From positions 248,001-312,000 of the forward strand of contig CAJHZI010000689.1 of NCBI GenBank assembly GCA_905160935.1: a stretch of DNA of 64,000 bases. Direction: 5' to 3'. Shown here piece after piece: positions 1 through 13,352 of the stretch (position 1 is the stretch's first letter; each line of letters opens with the position of its first letter). The translations under genes were made by a program, and so were the position numbers. The notes below the pieces were generated by a model. The model had not been told where the DNA came from, did no database searches, and saw nothing but the letters and a program-made list of their open reading frames with translations. The DNA is from Enchytraeus crypticus. Its lineage: Eukaryota; Annelida; Clitellata; Enchytraeida; Enchytraeidae.

Positions 1-110
1 TTCTATTCTATTCTAAGAGACGTACTCTATTCTAATTGTATCTCTTAGTTTGAGGTTATTACTCAGATTTATTACGGTCGGTTGGATATATGACAAAGAG
101 CTTAAATTTT

Positions 111-161
111 ATAATAATAATAATAATAATAATAATAGTAATAATAATAATAATAGTAATA

Positions 162-192
<31 letters not shown>

Positions 193-240
193 AGGTTTTA
201 CGTACGTTTTCTCATCCAAGAATGATGTTAGGGACGTTAT
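111..240 (-). mobile_element. SINE-D copy with (TAA)n tail
   Basis: A TAA-rich run leads into aaaggttttacgtacgtttt and ctcatccaagaatgatgtta, the reverse complement of the shared SINE core next to its (TTA)n tail. Diverged and truncated. Confidence 0.7.
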
Positions 241-560
241 AAAGTTACAAAACAGTTGTACCGCCAACACTGTCTATTGCTATAGTGTGCTTTATAGGCC
301 TAGTTGTCAGTTACCAATTACAAATTCATAATTTTTATTTTTTATGATCGCTCGGTCTGACAATAATATAATAAATCTAAGTCAGGATTAAGGATGAAAT
401 CAGTAGCAAACTTGTTACGTGGTCACTAAAGAGAGGCATTCTACAGTTTTGACAGCTTCCACTAACTTCATGTAAACTATCCGCCCCATATGATTTAGAT
501 AGTTCTTTCGAAGTGAATGCAGCTATTGTTAAAAGAGTTCAAGCCTAGATCAGTTTATTT

Positions 561-665
561 AAAGCATGTCAGTGACGGAACGGGCTCTGAATTTGAGTCC
601 TACTTCGACTGATCCACAGTCAGGCTACTTATCGATCCACAACCGGTTCAGCTCCATTGCTTGTT
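561..665 (-). mobile_element. Diverged SINE-A copy
   Basis: Reverse-strand match to SINE-A: tgtcagtgacgg, tgaatttgagtcc (B-box complement) and actgatccacagtc. Strongly mutated. Confidence 0.5.
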
Positions 666-893
666 CTTTTTTTCTCGGTTCAATAAAGTGACTAAGTTTG
701 GATTTAGTCCAGTTCATCTTGATTTAGATTACTGTACTATCGTATCTTTCAATCATACTATATACTTGAATGTTGTAGATAGTAGGTCTACTTAATAGAG
801 CTATATATACATCATCAATCAGTGAACAGCTGGATCAGTCCAAGTCTTTATGTTGGCTTTTGTCTAGATTAAAACGTAGGCTTTATTTGTTAA

Positions 894-894
<1 letters not shown>

Positions 895-950
<56 letters not shown>
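895..950. repeat. (TA)n microsatellite
   Basis: About 28 uninterrupted TA units. Confidence 0.95.
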
Positions 951-952
<2 letters not shown>

Positions 953-1654
953 TTTAGCATAATATTTGAAGTGCACTGCTATTCTACGTAGGGAAAACTA
1001 ATTGGCAAAATTGATAAAAGTCAGTGGATTTGACTATTCATATATGTTGAAATTAATGAAAACAAAAGATTGAGGTTATTGGATGTCTTCGTGCTGCAGA
1101 GCTGCCTTTAACTGTACAGGAAAGAGGGTTTAGATCTTATTGGTATTATGTAATTCTGTAATAATCTTTTCAGTATTGAGAACGCTGCTTATTATTTAAT
1201 TAAAGAACATTTTTATATTTTTATATTTTTATAATTCATTAATTAGTTACGAATACCTCAGTATTCTCAAAATTACATGTACTATTGAATCAGTATTTTA
1301 AATTCCAGCATATTTGTGAGATTGTTACTCTTGAATTGATATTTGAGAATAAAGTAACTTTTAACAAATCAAGGTTAACCAATTCATGGGTAGTTAGCAA
1401 ACCTGGATATACATTAAGAAGATATATTTGCAGAAACTGTACCAAGTATTTTTTCAAACAAAAAATAAACTTTTTACCGTCTAATTTGATTCGGCTCAAG
1501 AAGGGTGCTGGTTGCAGTCGAGCTAAATGTCAGACAGCATATTATTATATAGTTTAATGTATATACATGTACATAGAGTATTGAACCAGGCATTTGACAG
1601 ACCAATAGAGAGAAATTATTTGATTTGATTATTGTATAATAATAAAATAAAACA

Positions 1655-1815
1655 GACATCGTCATTGGCTCCGGCTGGAGCCAATGACGATGTCGTATAG
1701 ATATTCGATCGCGGATCAGTATGTGTGGGGGTTCAAATCCTGAGCTCTCCCGGCACTGACAACGCTTTCGAGTGAGGAAACTGACGTTAGCACTAGCTTT
1801 ATCAACTCTTACCAT
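1655..1815 (+). mobile_element. SINE-A copy with 18-bp 5' fold-back
   Basis: The tRNA-like head has a B box (gggttcaaatcc), then core cactgac..cgctttcgag and gaggaaactgacgtta. The 5' end begins with an inverted repeat: 1655-1672 pairs perfectly with 1677-1694 around a 4-nt loop. Confidence 0.85.
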
Positions 1816-2076
1816 GTGCAGTGTATTTAAAATGCTAATCATTTCTTTAATGCTCCGACTACAACCTTCATTTAAGTCTCAGTTTATCCACTCGTTGTGA
1901 GTCCACTTGTAGTGAGTTAAGCCCAAACAGCGTTCATAACAACTGCCATTTCTCGTTTAGTTTTGTAGGATGTGACCATTTAAAAAAGATACGCACATAT
2001 ATAAAATGTAAGTATGTATATTTTTCTGTTTCTAAAATTAAAAAATGTAAATACTTCTAATACGTGATCTCTCTCA

Positions 2077-2078
<2 letters not shown>

Positions 2079-2157
<79 letters not shown>

Positions 2158-2158
2158 A

Positions 2159-2197
<39 letters not shown>
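2079..2197. repeat. (CT)n-(AT)n compound microsatellite
   Basis: A CT run to about 2110 passes into two AT runs separated by a short AT-rich break. Confidence 0.95.
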
Positions 2198-2384
2198 GTA
2201 TATAATATATACTGATGATGATATATATATGTACATGTAGATATATAATTGATTGAACCGACTAGGTTTTTTTTATAGAAGATAACTGTTGCTAATCTAT
2301 GTTTAATTTCATTGTAATCATGACTAAATTCCTGTAGGCCTATATGTATATTCTTAAAAATAAATCATGAGTAGAGATTAATCA

Positions 2385-2452
2385 TTTCTTTGTTACTTTT
2401 CTATATAGATTAATCATTTCAATATGATTAATCATTTCTTTGTTACTTTTCT
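2385..2452. repeat. Short direct repeat, about 50-bp spacing
   Basis: The unit gattaatcatttctttgtta recurs with ttactttct, separated by a partial third copy. Confidence 0.7.
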
Positions 2453-2904
2453 TGGAATAGCTTAATGTGCAACAATTATGAATTTTGTCTTCTTGGTATG
2501 GTTGAAGTGCATTCTGCGTAATTTTTATAAAGTTAGGCTTGGATGGATCAGATATTTTACGTTCAACATTAAGTTCACGCATGCAACTTGCTTTATTGTT
2601 GCATCGTCTGATCATTTTCAATAAATGGCGTTTAGATACTCAATACTCGTTATCTCCTAACATCATCATTAAATTTAAATTAAACCGTCATCTATTAAGA
2701 GCACTCCATAGCGCCATAAGCCCATTCGTCACAAAATGAAAAACATTGCTCTGCCTAATAATTCGCATTTAATCGAAAAAGGCGATTTGGAATTGTACTT
2801 GTATATATCTTCAATTTATTCGTTGGTAAGCTTATTCGAATTCACAGGGATAATACTACAGTTTCCGATGGACAAAAAATTGCTAAAGTTAAAATTACTA
2901 TAGT

Positions 2905-3030
2905 TTAAGTTAACGCCAGTTTCCTGTCTTGAACGCATATCAGTGACGGGCGAGCACTGTAATTGAAACCTGCTACTACTGATCCAAAGTAGATCAAGTT
3001 TCAGACGTGCTATCGGCTCAGTCCATTATT
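2905..3030 (-). mobile_element. Diverged SINE-A copy
   Basis: The reverse complement of the core (gttaacgccagtttcctg, atcagtgacgggcgagc) and the head (actgatcc) are readable. Confidence 0.6.
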
Positions 3031-3741
3031 ACGCTGTGTGTTTCACTGAACCAGTATTTAAAATGGAGTACAAAAATATTAGTAGACTAGATTGATTTAG
3101 GATCTCAATGGAATGTTAGAAATTTAATCTCGCTGGTTCACAAATTGTATTAAAGTCTTATAGTTTGTGGAAGTCAATTAAGCGATTGATTAATACATTT
3201 CCTTCAGTGGACTGGGTTGCACTGAGGAAATAATTTTATCTATAGACTGCCAATAGTCGTTCTCAAGGTTGAACTCATTCTTATCAAATAAACGAGCTTT
3301 CTAAGTTTCTCTTTCTCTCCCTTTCTCTTTCTCTTTCTATTTTTCTCTCTCTCTGTCTATCTGTCTCTCTATCTTCCTCTCTAAGCTTATATAGTAATCT
3401 GTATCTCGCTTTCAAATACAATTTATTCTCATTAGTTTTATGTTTAAATAATTCAGTGCACTGAGTATGCCTCTAGTCCTATTTTCACAATTTTTCCGTT
3501 AGAATGTATCCTTCTTCCGTTTCGATGTTTGTCTCAATCAGTTTCTCTCTTTGCGTCTATCAATTAGTCTATCTACCTTTACAATCTCTCTTAATATCAC
3601 ATTTTTATAACTTTTCATACTGGTATTATTGAGGACTTGTATTTTCATCGTCTTTATAGCTATTAGTCTAACTTTCTAAATATTTGTCAATCAAATCCTT
3701 CCTTAGCTCTGCGATAAAATCTCTCTTTCCTTCATCACTCT

Positions 3742-3744
<3 letters not shown>

Positions 3745-3788
<44 letters not shown>
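3745..3788. repeat. (CT)n microsatellite
   Basis: A pure CT run of about 22 units. Confidence 0.95.
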
Positions 3789-3791
<3 letters not shown>

Positions 3792-4164
3792 TCAAGTCGC
3801 TCATTCTAAATTTTGCTCTTACTTTGACTCGATCGAATTTTGCCTCTTTCTCTATTCCTTATCAATCCTATAATGCGGCCACACGTTACAGGCAGATCCG
3901 TCTCTATATATTTTGGACTCGTTTTTCCACGATACACTCCTTTAGTCCACTTTTATTCGATTTACGGAGGCATATGCTGATATAAAACGTCTTCAGAAGA
4001 CACCGGGCACGAGTCTATGAAAGTAGTGAAACATAATGAGCGTTGGACGTTGAGCTTCATATCATCTCTGTTGATTTGTATTACTGCCCATTTAAAACAT
4101 TGAATTTATCGTTTAAGCATTCTCAGAAAATTTAAAAATTATTTTATTAACCGATAATATCTTC

Positions 4165-4199
4165 GTTAGATACCATGGACCTGCCAGTAGGCAGTGCAC

Positions 4200-4240
<41 letters not shown>
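4165..4240 (+). mobile_element. LINE-G 3' tip with (GA)n tail
   Basis: It reads taccatggacctgccagtag and gcagtgcactaagagagaga, identical to the end of the longer LINE-G copy at 54495-54765. Only the 3' terminus is present. Confidence 0.75.
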
Positions 4241-4244
<4 letters not shown>

Positions 4245-4445
4245 CTTCATTACTTTAATTCACGTTGCTTAGCGTAGTCGATAAAAATAAATATATAAAT
4301 AAGTAAATACATTAAAGCCTGGACATAGGCCTAACATTTAGCAAATTATCGAACATCTTATTTGGAAGAATTATATCTTACACTGGCTGGAGGAATACAC
4401 TCGCCAGTTCATGAATAACTTTATTTTGAAAGGAGGATGTTTAGG

Positions 4446-4640
4446 AAGATTATATTTCTGAAATTAATCCGTGTTGTGTCCGGGTCACTGCAGAACACAC
4501 TAGCCGTAAACTGCACGTGTCCAAGAGGCGATTGAGCATGAGCTGAGGAAGACAATGGGACGCCACTTCGAATTCACAGTATTCTCAAGCTATAAACTAC
4601 ATAAAGCGTGGGCAAGGCATAACCTTTTCTTTCCCCTGGG
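4446..4640 (+). mobile_element. SINE-E copy
   Basis: It shares gtccaagaggcgattgagca, tgagctgaggaagacaatgg, ttctcaagctat and gggcaaggcataa with copies at 50300-50665, 28865-29120 and 62830-63095. Confidence 0.65.
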
Positions 4641-4644
4641 CGTA

Positions 4645-4790
4645 ATTATAATAATAATAATAATAATAATAAAGGTTTTACGTCCGTTTCCTCATCCAGA
4701 GATGATGTCAGGGACGTCCCCAACAGCACACATTACTACAGATCAATTCACCCAGATCAATCTGCAAAAGAAATGTGCTGAGGAAAAGTA
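4645..4790 (-). mobile_element. SINE-D copy
   Basis: The (TAA)n run is followed by aaaggttttacgtccgtttc, ctcatccagagatgatgtca and a head region ending aaagaaatgtgctgaggaaa. It matches the opposite-strand copy at 13353-13503 nearly base for base. Confidence 0.85.
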
Positions 4791-5769
4791 AGGTCCTAAG
4801 CGAAAGCCAGCGTACGTAAAAATGTGGACACTGTCCATAAAAATCCCCCCCATCCTAGAATATTCTTGTAGACTAGAATTATTAATTAATTAAGAGAAAT
4901 TATGTTGTTGTGATGAGCCTATTATGAGGTTGGCAACGCTTAGCAAAATAAAAAATGATGCTAAATATAAAAGTAAAGCATAAATATAAAAATAAAACCT
5001 TTAGATAGATGATGAAATGAAGATTGCCACTTGTAAAATATGACAGTTTCTTTAGCAGACGATGTGCTGGATTAAATTACACAATTCAATCTAATTTATA
5101 ACCCTTGTTTTTACATATAAAAGCTATGTATTAACTCGTTGTTTCAGTTACATGTGAGCTGAGAAATACTTAAAAGTTCTGATAAATCCTTCAGATTCCG
5201 CCTGCCTAGTGGACTATGCTATTCATTGTTATCCATTTCCAGCCAAACACTTTGTAGCAATAGTTGAAAACCTTTCGCTACAGCTTGCTTATCTACATGC
5301 ACTTGGTGTGCAAATAGGTCAGGTTTTCAGAAATCTAATTTTCAGTCGCGATTATTTATTTTTTCTTAGTCTCATTCTAGTGTTCTCCCAATTGACCACT
5401 AAGCTTATTAAAGAATAGTAGTAAGGGCGTTTAGTCCCTTCTTCAATAACGACATTAGTGTCGCAATGGTTCAACCTCTTGACCTGGGAGTTATAGATGC
5501 TGCACTTTTAACGTTTTCAACTCTGCTATCATTTGAGACTCTATTCAAACGAACAGGACCTTATATCGCCTTATACCCATTGTGATTACTATAATACTAA
5601 ATAATAATATATGAACATTAGCCATATTACGCTTTTATTATGGCAGTTAAGTTAAACGTCATTTTGTAAATAATTATATAATGACTCGGCTATCCATAGT
5701 CCTTTATCAAAGCATTCCAAATGTCATATTCTTCTGCAACACGGTATAGGTTAGAAACAAGAATAACTT

Positions 5770-5890
5770 CAGTTTCATATCTCGAAAGCATTTAAATGAA
5801 ATCATGGCGAGCACTAGATTTGAACTCTGCAAATACAATTCCACAGTCAGATAACTTACCGACAGACTACTGGCTCAGCAAAATCTATCA
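5770..5890 (-). mobile_element. Diverged SINE-A copy
   Basis: cagtttcatatctcgaaagc, ggcgagcactagatttgaac and ccacagtcagataacttacc follow the SINE-A reverse complement in order. Confidence 0.5.
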
Positions 5891-6892
5891 CCACGAGGAC
5901 TTCATCTATCAAACTGATTTCTCTTCTAAGGCTTCATCGTATCTAAAGTGGAAATTCTTTTCTAGAAAATTATGACTTTTGATGCTTGCCATTGCCTTTC
6001 TGTGGTTCTATATTAGTTATTGTCATAAAACGATGCAGTTTTCTCGACAAATAAGCTGTTCCCACGAATTCTGAATCCAAATACCGTCTACATGTATGCA
6101 TACATATAGTTGTGTTAGTTTTTAGTACAAAGTACGTTTTTTAATCAAAACTAAAGGTTGCTTACAAAGCAAAACAAAACAGAGACAATTTTTCATAAGG
6201 TTGCAAGCTCATTTCTGCACTGGCGGTCACTAATAGCAGCTGACTATTCATGTACATATTTCTCAAGCTAATTAAATCACCGAGGAACTCAATATAGCCA
6301 TTTCTTAATCTTTCGCTCATTAACTCCTGCTTTACTTTTTCTACGTTTTTACTGTTAGACTATTCACTGGAAGATATTTTTTAAATCAATGAGTGACTAC
6401 AATAGTATCTCCGTAACAAGTTTAGAATTGTAATGATATTTTAGAGAGAACAGTAAATACAAGCAGACTTATACATAGCAATCAAAAACTTTGGTATTTG
6501 TGTCAGAATGCTCAGAATTAAAATCGACGTTCACATGCAATATCTGATTTGATTGAGAATTGTCCAAAACGTCACTCTTAATGGCAATGTGTTTACTCAA
6601 CTGGCATGTTCTGATGCTTCAATTATTTTCATTTCTTTCTGTTTAGCTCACGGACCTCGGTACCTTATTGTAATCGCATCAGCATTACACTCGATAGGTT
6701 TACCTAACGGCTAATCGTAAACTCATTCTCTATGAACTGGAAATTGAGCCACCACTCTGTCACGTACGCCACAATTAGCATAATATAGCACGATACAATG
6801 CGATATAATTACGTACGATGAGATATTCAATAATGCATATATTGTATAATCCAATTTCATTCTGATGTTTTAATAGAGTGATTTCTGTATAA

Positions 6893-7335
6893 TCATCATC
6901 ATCATCATCTTCCCTTAAATCCCGGTTTAACCAGGGTCGGGATACGAATAGACTTTCTTCAGTCCTCCCTGTCCCACACCATATCATTAGTCAATCCTCT
7001 ATTTTTTATGTCCTTCTTAATTACCCGCATCCCACGCCAATTGTGTTCTACTTCTCTCTAGCTTAACATCCAGCTCTTCCATCCAAACTCTCTTAACTAC
7101 ATCCTCATCTGCCTTTCTCACACTATGTCCATACCATCTCTATCTCGACTGAGCCAACCTATCCCCGATCCCCTCAATATTCAAATTCATCTTCACATAT
7201 TCATTTTCCATTCTGTCCTTCCTAGTAATCTCCTCCATTGGTTTAGAAAATTTTTGTAGCAATTTTTGGAGCCTAGGCGCTCACCAACCGAATGTCCTTT
7301 CTGACGTTGGTTTGAATCAACCTGCATCCTGCATA
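6893..7335 (-). mobile_element. LINE-T fragment with coding relic and (GAT)n tail
   Basis: On the minus strand a broken frame reads RWYGHSVRKADEDVVKRVWM and EELDVKLERSR, the C-terminus typical of RTE/CR1-like reverse-transcriptase proteins (RW.GHv.R.dd..v.RvW). It is followed by ccctggttaaaccgggattt and a (GAT)n tail. A head segment (cattcggttggtgagcgcc) precedes it at about 7250-7330. Confidence 0.75.
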
Positions 7336-8673
7336 ATATAAGATAATAAATATTTTACATGTATATTTGGCTCCAATATCCCTTTATAAAACTTTTAATA
7401 TCATTAGCAATAAAATTGTATAATTATTATAATAATTGTAGGCCCGCTTGATATATTTTCCAATATTGCAAGTAGGCTTCAATAAGCGAGACATATTTCA
7501 TTTAAATGTAGAATGAAAATGATTGTTTAGTATGTCGATAGATTGACCTCATTATGAATAATTACAAGCATCAGAAACCAAATCAAATATTGCCTTAACT
7601 TTACCAAATTTATAAGCTTGAAAATATTCTTGTCACAAATATTCTTTTATATCTTAAACTACAAGGAGAAAATTATCATTTCTTACTAGTTGTACTACAC
7701 TGAGAGAACAACTTTCATAATCTTGAGTAACTCTTTCAAAGAAATTGTTATTTTTAGCCGGAAATAGCTATCTGCCTCTCTAATCATTGACGATTCATTA
7801 TTTGTAAAAAAACAACTCGAAACAACTCCAGTCTTCAGAATCTCTTTGAATCTATTATAGAATCAGTTCATGTATAATAAAATTATTTTTGCATATTTCG
7901 TTGTCTTGATTTAGTTCAACAGTAGCTAAAATATTAAATATTGCTCTTTCGTTGTACATTTTGGGTTACCTATCTACTCACTTGAGAGCCTACCAGACAA
8001 TTTTCATATTCCCACACAGTGGTAATATAAAAGTACATTAGAATGTAATCATTCTAACGTACTTTTTAACTGAAGGCGCAACGCCTGTAACTCTTCTACT
8101 CGTATGTTAAGTGAACAAAATTACAAAATACACAAAAATGATTATTTTAAGAATTTTTTTACACAAAATTATTACATTTATGCGCATATCTGATAGGCGC
8201 AGTAATATAGATACTCCAAAATGATTTGTTCTAGGTCAAATCTTACAAATTATTCACCGTTCCGCTAAGCCTAATCTCCACAGCTATCTCATGTATTTCA
8301 TAGCTTGTAAGTGCAATGTTTCAAAAGCTTAGTAACTATTAATCGCCTACATCGGAATTGTAAATAAAGTAAAATACTTAGCAAATGATCAACAAATGGC
8401 CGTAGTTTTTGAACTAATATCACCAATAGTGTAACAAAAAGTGTTTTGTTATAATGCTCCTTACCTTTTACTTAAACTAATAATAGGCAGATGCTTAGAT
8501 CTTTAAATAAATACGAAACCGAGACAAGCCAAAGGGCTTTAATTGAGACGTTTTGTAAATATAACTGTACAACTTACATTACAATGCATGTTGTTAGTGT
8601 TGTTATTAAATGTAGGGTGAGCACTTGTTAAAAATAGTGAAAATTGTACTTATTCCTTTCTGTATATCTAATT

Positions 8674-8990
8674 CACTTTCTAATATAGAGATTTCTCTTT
8701 CATACCAACTGTCGAATTAAATTTAGTTAACTTCTAATAAAATGATTTCTCTTTTCATATTAACTTTCTAATTAATTCTAGTTAGGCTTAACTTTCAAAT
8801 AAAAAAATTCTCTTTTCATACTAACTTTTTAATTAAATCTAGTTAACTTTTTAATAAAATGATTTCTCTTTTCATATTAATTTTAGAAATTATTCTAGTT
8901 CACTTTCTAATAAGAAAAAGATTTCCATTTTCATACTAACTTTATATTAAATCTAGTTAACTCTCTAATAAAAAATATTTCTCTTTTCGT
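8674..8990. repeat. Minisatellite, about 63-bp unit, 5 degenerate copies
   Basis: Units follow aaaatgatttctcttttcat, attaactttctaattaa and tctagttaac. Copies differ by small indels. Confidence 0.8.
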
Positions 8991-10584
8991 ACTCTATTCA
9001 GAAATGAGGATACAGAAATGAGGATATTATTGACTTTATATTCATATAACTATGCATAGCATCCGTATTTACACACTGAAGTGGCAACCAACTGCCAATG
9101 GCTACTGAAAGCATGCACGAAACTTGAAGAAAAAATAAATTTAAAAATAGTAATAAACTAATTAATATACTGCATCATTATGTAAGCATAGACTATATGT
9201 GCATAAGGTTAACAGTCTTAGTTAATTGAACTAAATTTCTGTTTACGTTTTAAGAGAAAAACAATATATAAAATTATTTTTTATACTACAACTGAAATTC
9301 TTGCTTTTATTATAAATCATCTCATATTTTAAACCATTTGGCTTCATATGGATATTAATGAAACACAAAGAAGCACTGCTAACCCGTGTGTTGGCTCATG
9401 TACATATTACTTGACGAACAATAAGGTAATATTTAGTACAGTTTTACAAGTAGGAAAAGATCAATTTGAACAGATCTGAACGATTGTACTACACAATATC
9501 AAATGTTAAATATTTAGTATTGAATTACTGCCTACACAATTACAATGGCCTTAATAATGTAAATAAATTAATCTGCAAATTAAACTACTGAATTCAAAGG
9601 CTATCTATAGGGTCTAGCTGTAATTAATTTATAGCTGTCTACGTCCTCTCTCTTTCTCTTATTCCTTAGCTCTCTCTAAATGTATCTCTCTCTCTAGATA
9701 TTCTGTCCCGAAGCTGTACCGATACAAATTATAGTTCTCTTAATTATAGTTAATTTTTTAAAGTATGCTCGATGACATTTCTGCCCTGAGAAATATTCTC
9801 AGTAATCCTATCAGTTAAACTATTAGATTTCTATTAACTAGACAACAGGCTTGCTCATTGGTAACCTACATTTGTTGCGCAAGGTATATTTGAAGGTTAA
9901 ATAAATCGTAAGTAATATAAAATACGTAAGCTTTAGAACACATAAAACTCACCAATCAAACTAACTTCATTGTAAGATTAATAAGTCATTTGCATCACAA
10001 CTTGAATAATAAATGAAATCTCATCTACCGTCTTAGTTACATATAATTGTTAATTTCACCTTGGGCAATTCAATGAAGAAATAGGCTAGTACCGTTTTTA
10101 ATCGCTGCAATTTGAACATCTGCGCTATTTGGCTGCGTTTGGGTAAAGTAATAATTGCCGTACTCGCACTGACGTCCCTGATGTTGTGGTTAGTTGATAA
10201 AATGAACGTTAACATCATATTCTAGTACAAGCAATTGTTATGAACAGAAGTAAGTGCTGGTTTAAGAGCTCAGACTTAGAAATACTATTCCATCACGAAG
10301 GGTCTGTTTGTTGCTATCAGACGTGAGCTGTTAATCCAAGCCTCGTGATTCTTTGCTGTACGCCCTACCGATGTGCCAAAACTCTAAATTTTAATTCTTT
10401 AAGCTCAGAGATCAATCGGCCTCATGTCATTAAATCAAGATAATATTTAAATAATTTAGCATATTAATTAATTAAATAATTAGCATATTAATCATATATA
10501 CTATTATTTCCAATTGTTGTATTCTCACATTACGTTTATATTGTGTACTAAACGTAAAATAGTATTAAACAGTGTGGATTGAGG

Positions 10585-11015
10585 ACTACGCTCCTATACG
10601 TCTGTGAACCAGTAAGAAAGGTATATTTTCGAAAGCTGGAAGCGGTCGAACTGTGGTTATGGAGAGCAATGAAGAAGATCAAAAGGGCTGGCACTATTAT
10701 AAACGAAGAAGATTTAAATAGAGTTGGCGCAGATACTGCCAAGTAGACAACTGATCAATGTGGAAAGTTTGGAAACGAATAGAATGAGGAGCTGGATAAG
10801 CCACGTTCTGAGAGGGGATAGTTTATGTAATTTTAGGAAGCTTGAAGGAGATGTAGGGAGAATACTAAGACTGGGGGGAAGAGTGAGACTTTGGATACTG
10901 GATGATTTGATAACTTATTCGCATGTTGATAGGAAGAGAAGAGTAGAGGATAGAAATATGTGGCTTTTAAATGCGTGAACTTGCCAATAAGCAATACAAT
11001 GAGAGAGAAGCATAT
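10585..11015 (+). mobile_element. LINE-G fragment, degraded C-terminal coding region
   Basis: One frame reads RKLEAVELWLWRAMKKIKRA, then INEEDLNRVG; after a stop another frame reads RMRSWISHVLRGDSL and DDLITYSHVDRKRRVEDRNM. This is the C-terminal tract of non-LTR retrotransposon ORF2 (W.GH.lRG...L......EDR..W). It ends with the family tip (caatacaatgagagagaa). Confidence 0.75.
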
Positions 11016-11690
11016 TTTATTGGAGTTTTAAACACTAGTATTAGCAATTTTGCTTAAGCCCGTTACACTTAATTATTCAGCACTACAGTACAAATTTAGT
11101 GTTTCAGATTTAGAGAAAGTTACTGTTAGAGAAATTTAATCGAAGATTTAATTTTCGAAGCATTAATTAATTAATCAAATTAATTAATTATTAATTAATT
11201 AATCAAATGAGACGCTAAATATTAATAGAGATACTTTAGCAATCTACATCGCATAATGAATGTGACTAAACACTTTTACATGGAAGTTGTTTAGTCAATC
11301 GTGATGCTTACACCTAGTATTCTCTAGCATGACATCATAACCATAATACTTCGCTTTGGGCTTTTCAAGTACGAATATAGGTCATACGTTGTAGCCGGTC
11401 AATGTAAGAAGGATTGAGTTGTTTGTTATATCTCGTTAATTAAAGAATAATAATTTTAAAAGAAGTATGTGTAATTCACACTGTATGTTTAAGTAATTTT
11501 AAAAATGCAAATTTTTACTGTTAACTGGTTTTTATATTGTGCTAAAATGTATTTTCTTGTAATTGTTACAATTTTGGTTTCCGAATAAAAACTAAAAGTT
11601 AAAGTCCTTTTCACGAATATAGAGAAATAAAGAATCTCTAACATATTAAATACTTCGTCGTTAGTTCATATTAGTCTAAAGACTATCTCT

Positions 11691-11816
11691 CTCCTTCTGT
11701 CTGTCTGTCTGTCAGTCTGTCTCTCTCTCTCTGTCTCTCTCTGTCTCTCTCTGTCTCTGGCTCTGTCTCTCTGTCTCTGTCTCTCTCTCCTCTCTCTCCT
11801 ATCTCTCTCTCTCTCT
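11691..11816. repeat. (CT)n/(CTGT)n microsatellite
   Basis: CT-rich run with regular CTGT interruptions. Confidence 0.95.
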
Positions 11817-12419
11817 ACCTTCTTGCAATAGCAGTTGATAATTGCTCTGAATGAACGACTTAGCGTCAATCTCTCAATATAAGAAAGACATTGAAAATAG
11901 ATAACCGAATTCAGAGGTGGACATGGGTTGGGCTGACTCATACAAAGAACACGAGAAATTCAATGATGAAGGAATAATGAATGATATTAAATTCTGTCCT
12001 GCCAGCCTGTGAGATTCACAACAACATTTGTGAAAGAAAGTGACAACAGTATTCATTTGAAACATTTATTGCTTTAAGTTATCCTTTAGTAATCTGTTGA
12101 TGCATTTTTGAGCGCTGATTTTTGACAGTAGTCTGTATAAATGTGTCTATTTTGGTTAAACATTCGATCGATATGGTCACGGGTTGGGTTGGGTCAGTGT
12201 AGTATCTGAACTTTCTTTTTTGGTTGGTTTCAAAAAATGGGGTTCGGGTTACCAAATATTAACCCATACCCACCTATGATCAAATAATCATATGAATGGG
12301 TTAGGAAGTATCAGATTATACTGTTATATTTTGTACTGTTTAACACAGTATAAAAACCAGTTATCAGCAAAAACTTCAATTTTTCTTCAAGAACTACATT
12401 GATGATCAGAACTGAATTC

Positions 12420-12595
12420 AAGCTTGATATATTAAACAATAACGTGGTAGTGAGACTTAAGTGTGTTCTAGCTCGAGGTACGATAAAATACTGTGGTAGT
12501 GAGATTTAACGGTATTCTGGCTTCAGATACTACACAATAGTGTGGTATTGAGACTTAACTGTATTCTGGCTTCATATACTGTACACTATTGCGGT
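12420..12595. repeat. Minisatellite, about 60-bp unit, 3 copies
   Basis: Units share gtggtagtgagacttaa, tgtattctggcttca and gatactacacaata. Confidence 0.75.
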
Positions 12596-13109
12596 AGGGA
12601 GGCCTGGGGTTTGAAGTCCCACATGTGGGCTAGGGGTCGAGATCTGTAGTAATACAAATTGATGTCGTAATATGTACATGACTCACCGATTCCTGTTCTG
12701 AATCTGACTGAATTTAGACTCACCTATTACTTGGATTTGGAATATATCTGAAGAAGTATGTCCAGAATCGCGACAAGATAATCGTTCTACAATAACGGCA
12801 AACCTACTAGCAATCCAATAGTTTATTATGCTTTTACTGCAACTATAAAAAGGTCTCACTTAAAAGACACACGGTGTATATGTTGCATTTAATTGCAATT
12901 ACAAAGCAATGCTCTCTTTACAAGCCAATGAAACTGAGTCGAAGTAGAGCGGTAAGTGACAGTCGAGTGTTTAACAGGAATGCTGCCAACGCGGCTAATT
13001 ATTGCTTGCAGAGTGGTCAGCTATGCACTGAGCTATGCTGTGGCATAGACTTACTTGTCTACTAGATCATATCATTCATGTGGAGTGTAGAGTTGAGTGC
13101 AGTTTGGTT

Positions 13110-13330
13110 TAGATGTAGCGTATCACATATGAATATACTTGGTATTTTTATATAACGTATCACATATGAATATAACAGGTATTATAATTACAACGTACCA
13201 TACATGATTTACTAGCTATTATTATACATGTATAACGTATTATATATCAATATAGTAGGTATTTTTATATAACATATCATATATGAATATATAGTAGATA
13301 TTATTAGAAAACGTATCATTTATGAATACC
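13110..13330. repeat. Degenerate minisatellite, about 42-bp unit
   Basis: aacgtatcacatatgaatat followed by a gtatt-containing spacer recurs five or six times with decay. Confidence 0.75.
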
Positions 13331-13352
13331 CTCGGTTTTATTATGACCATTT

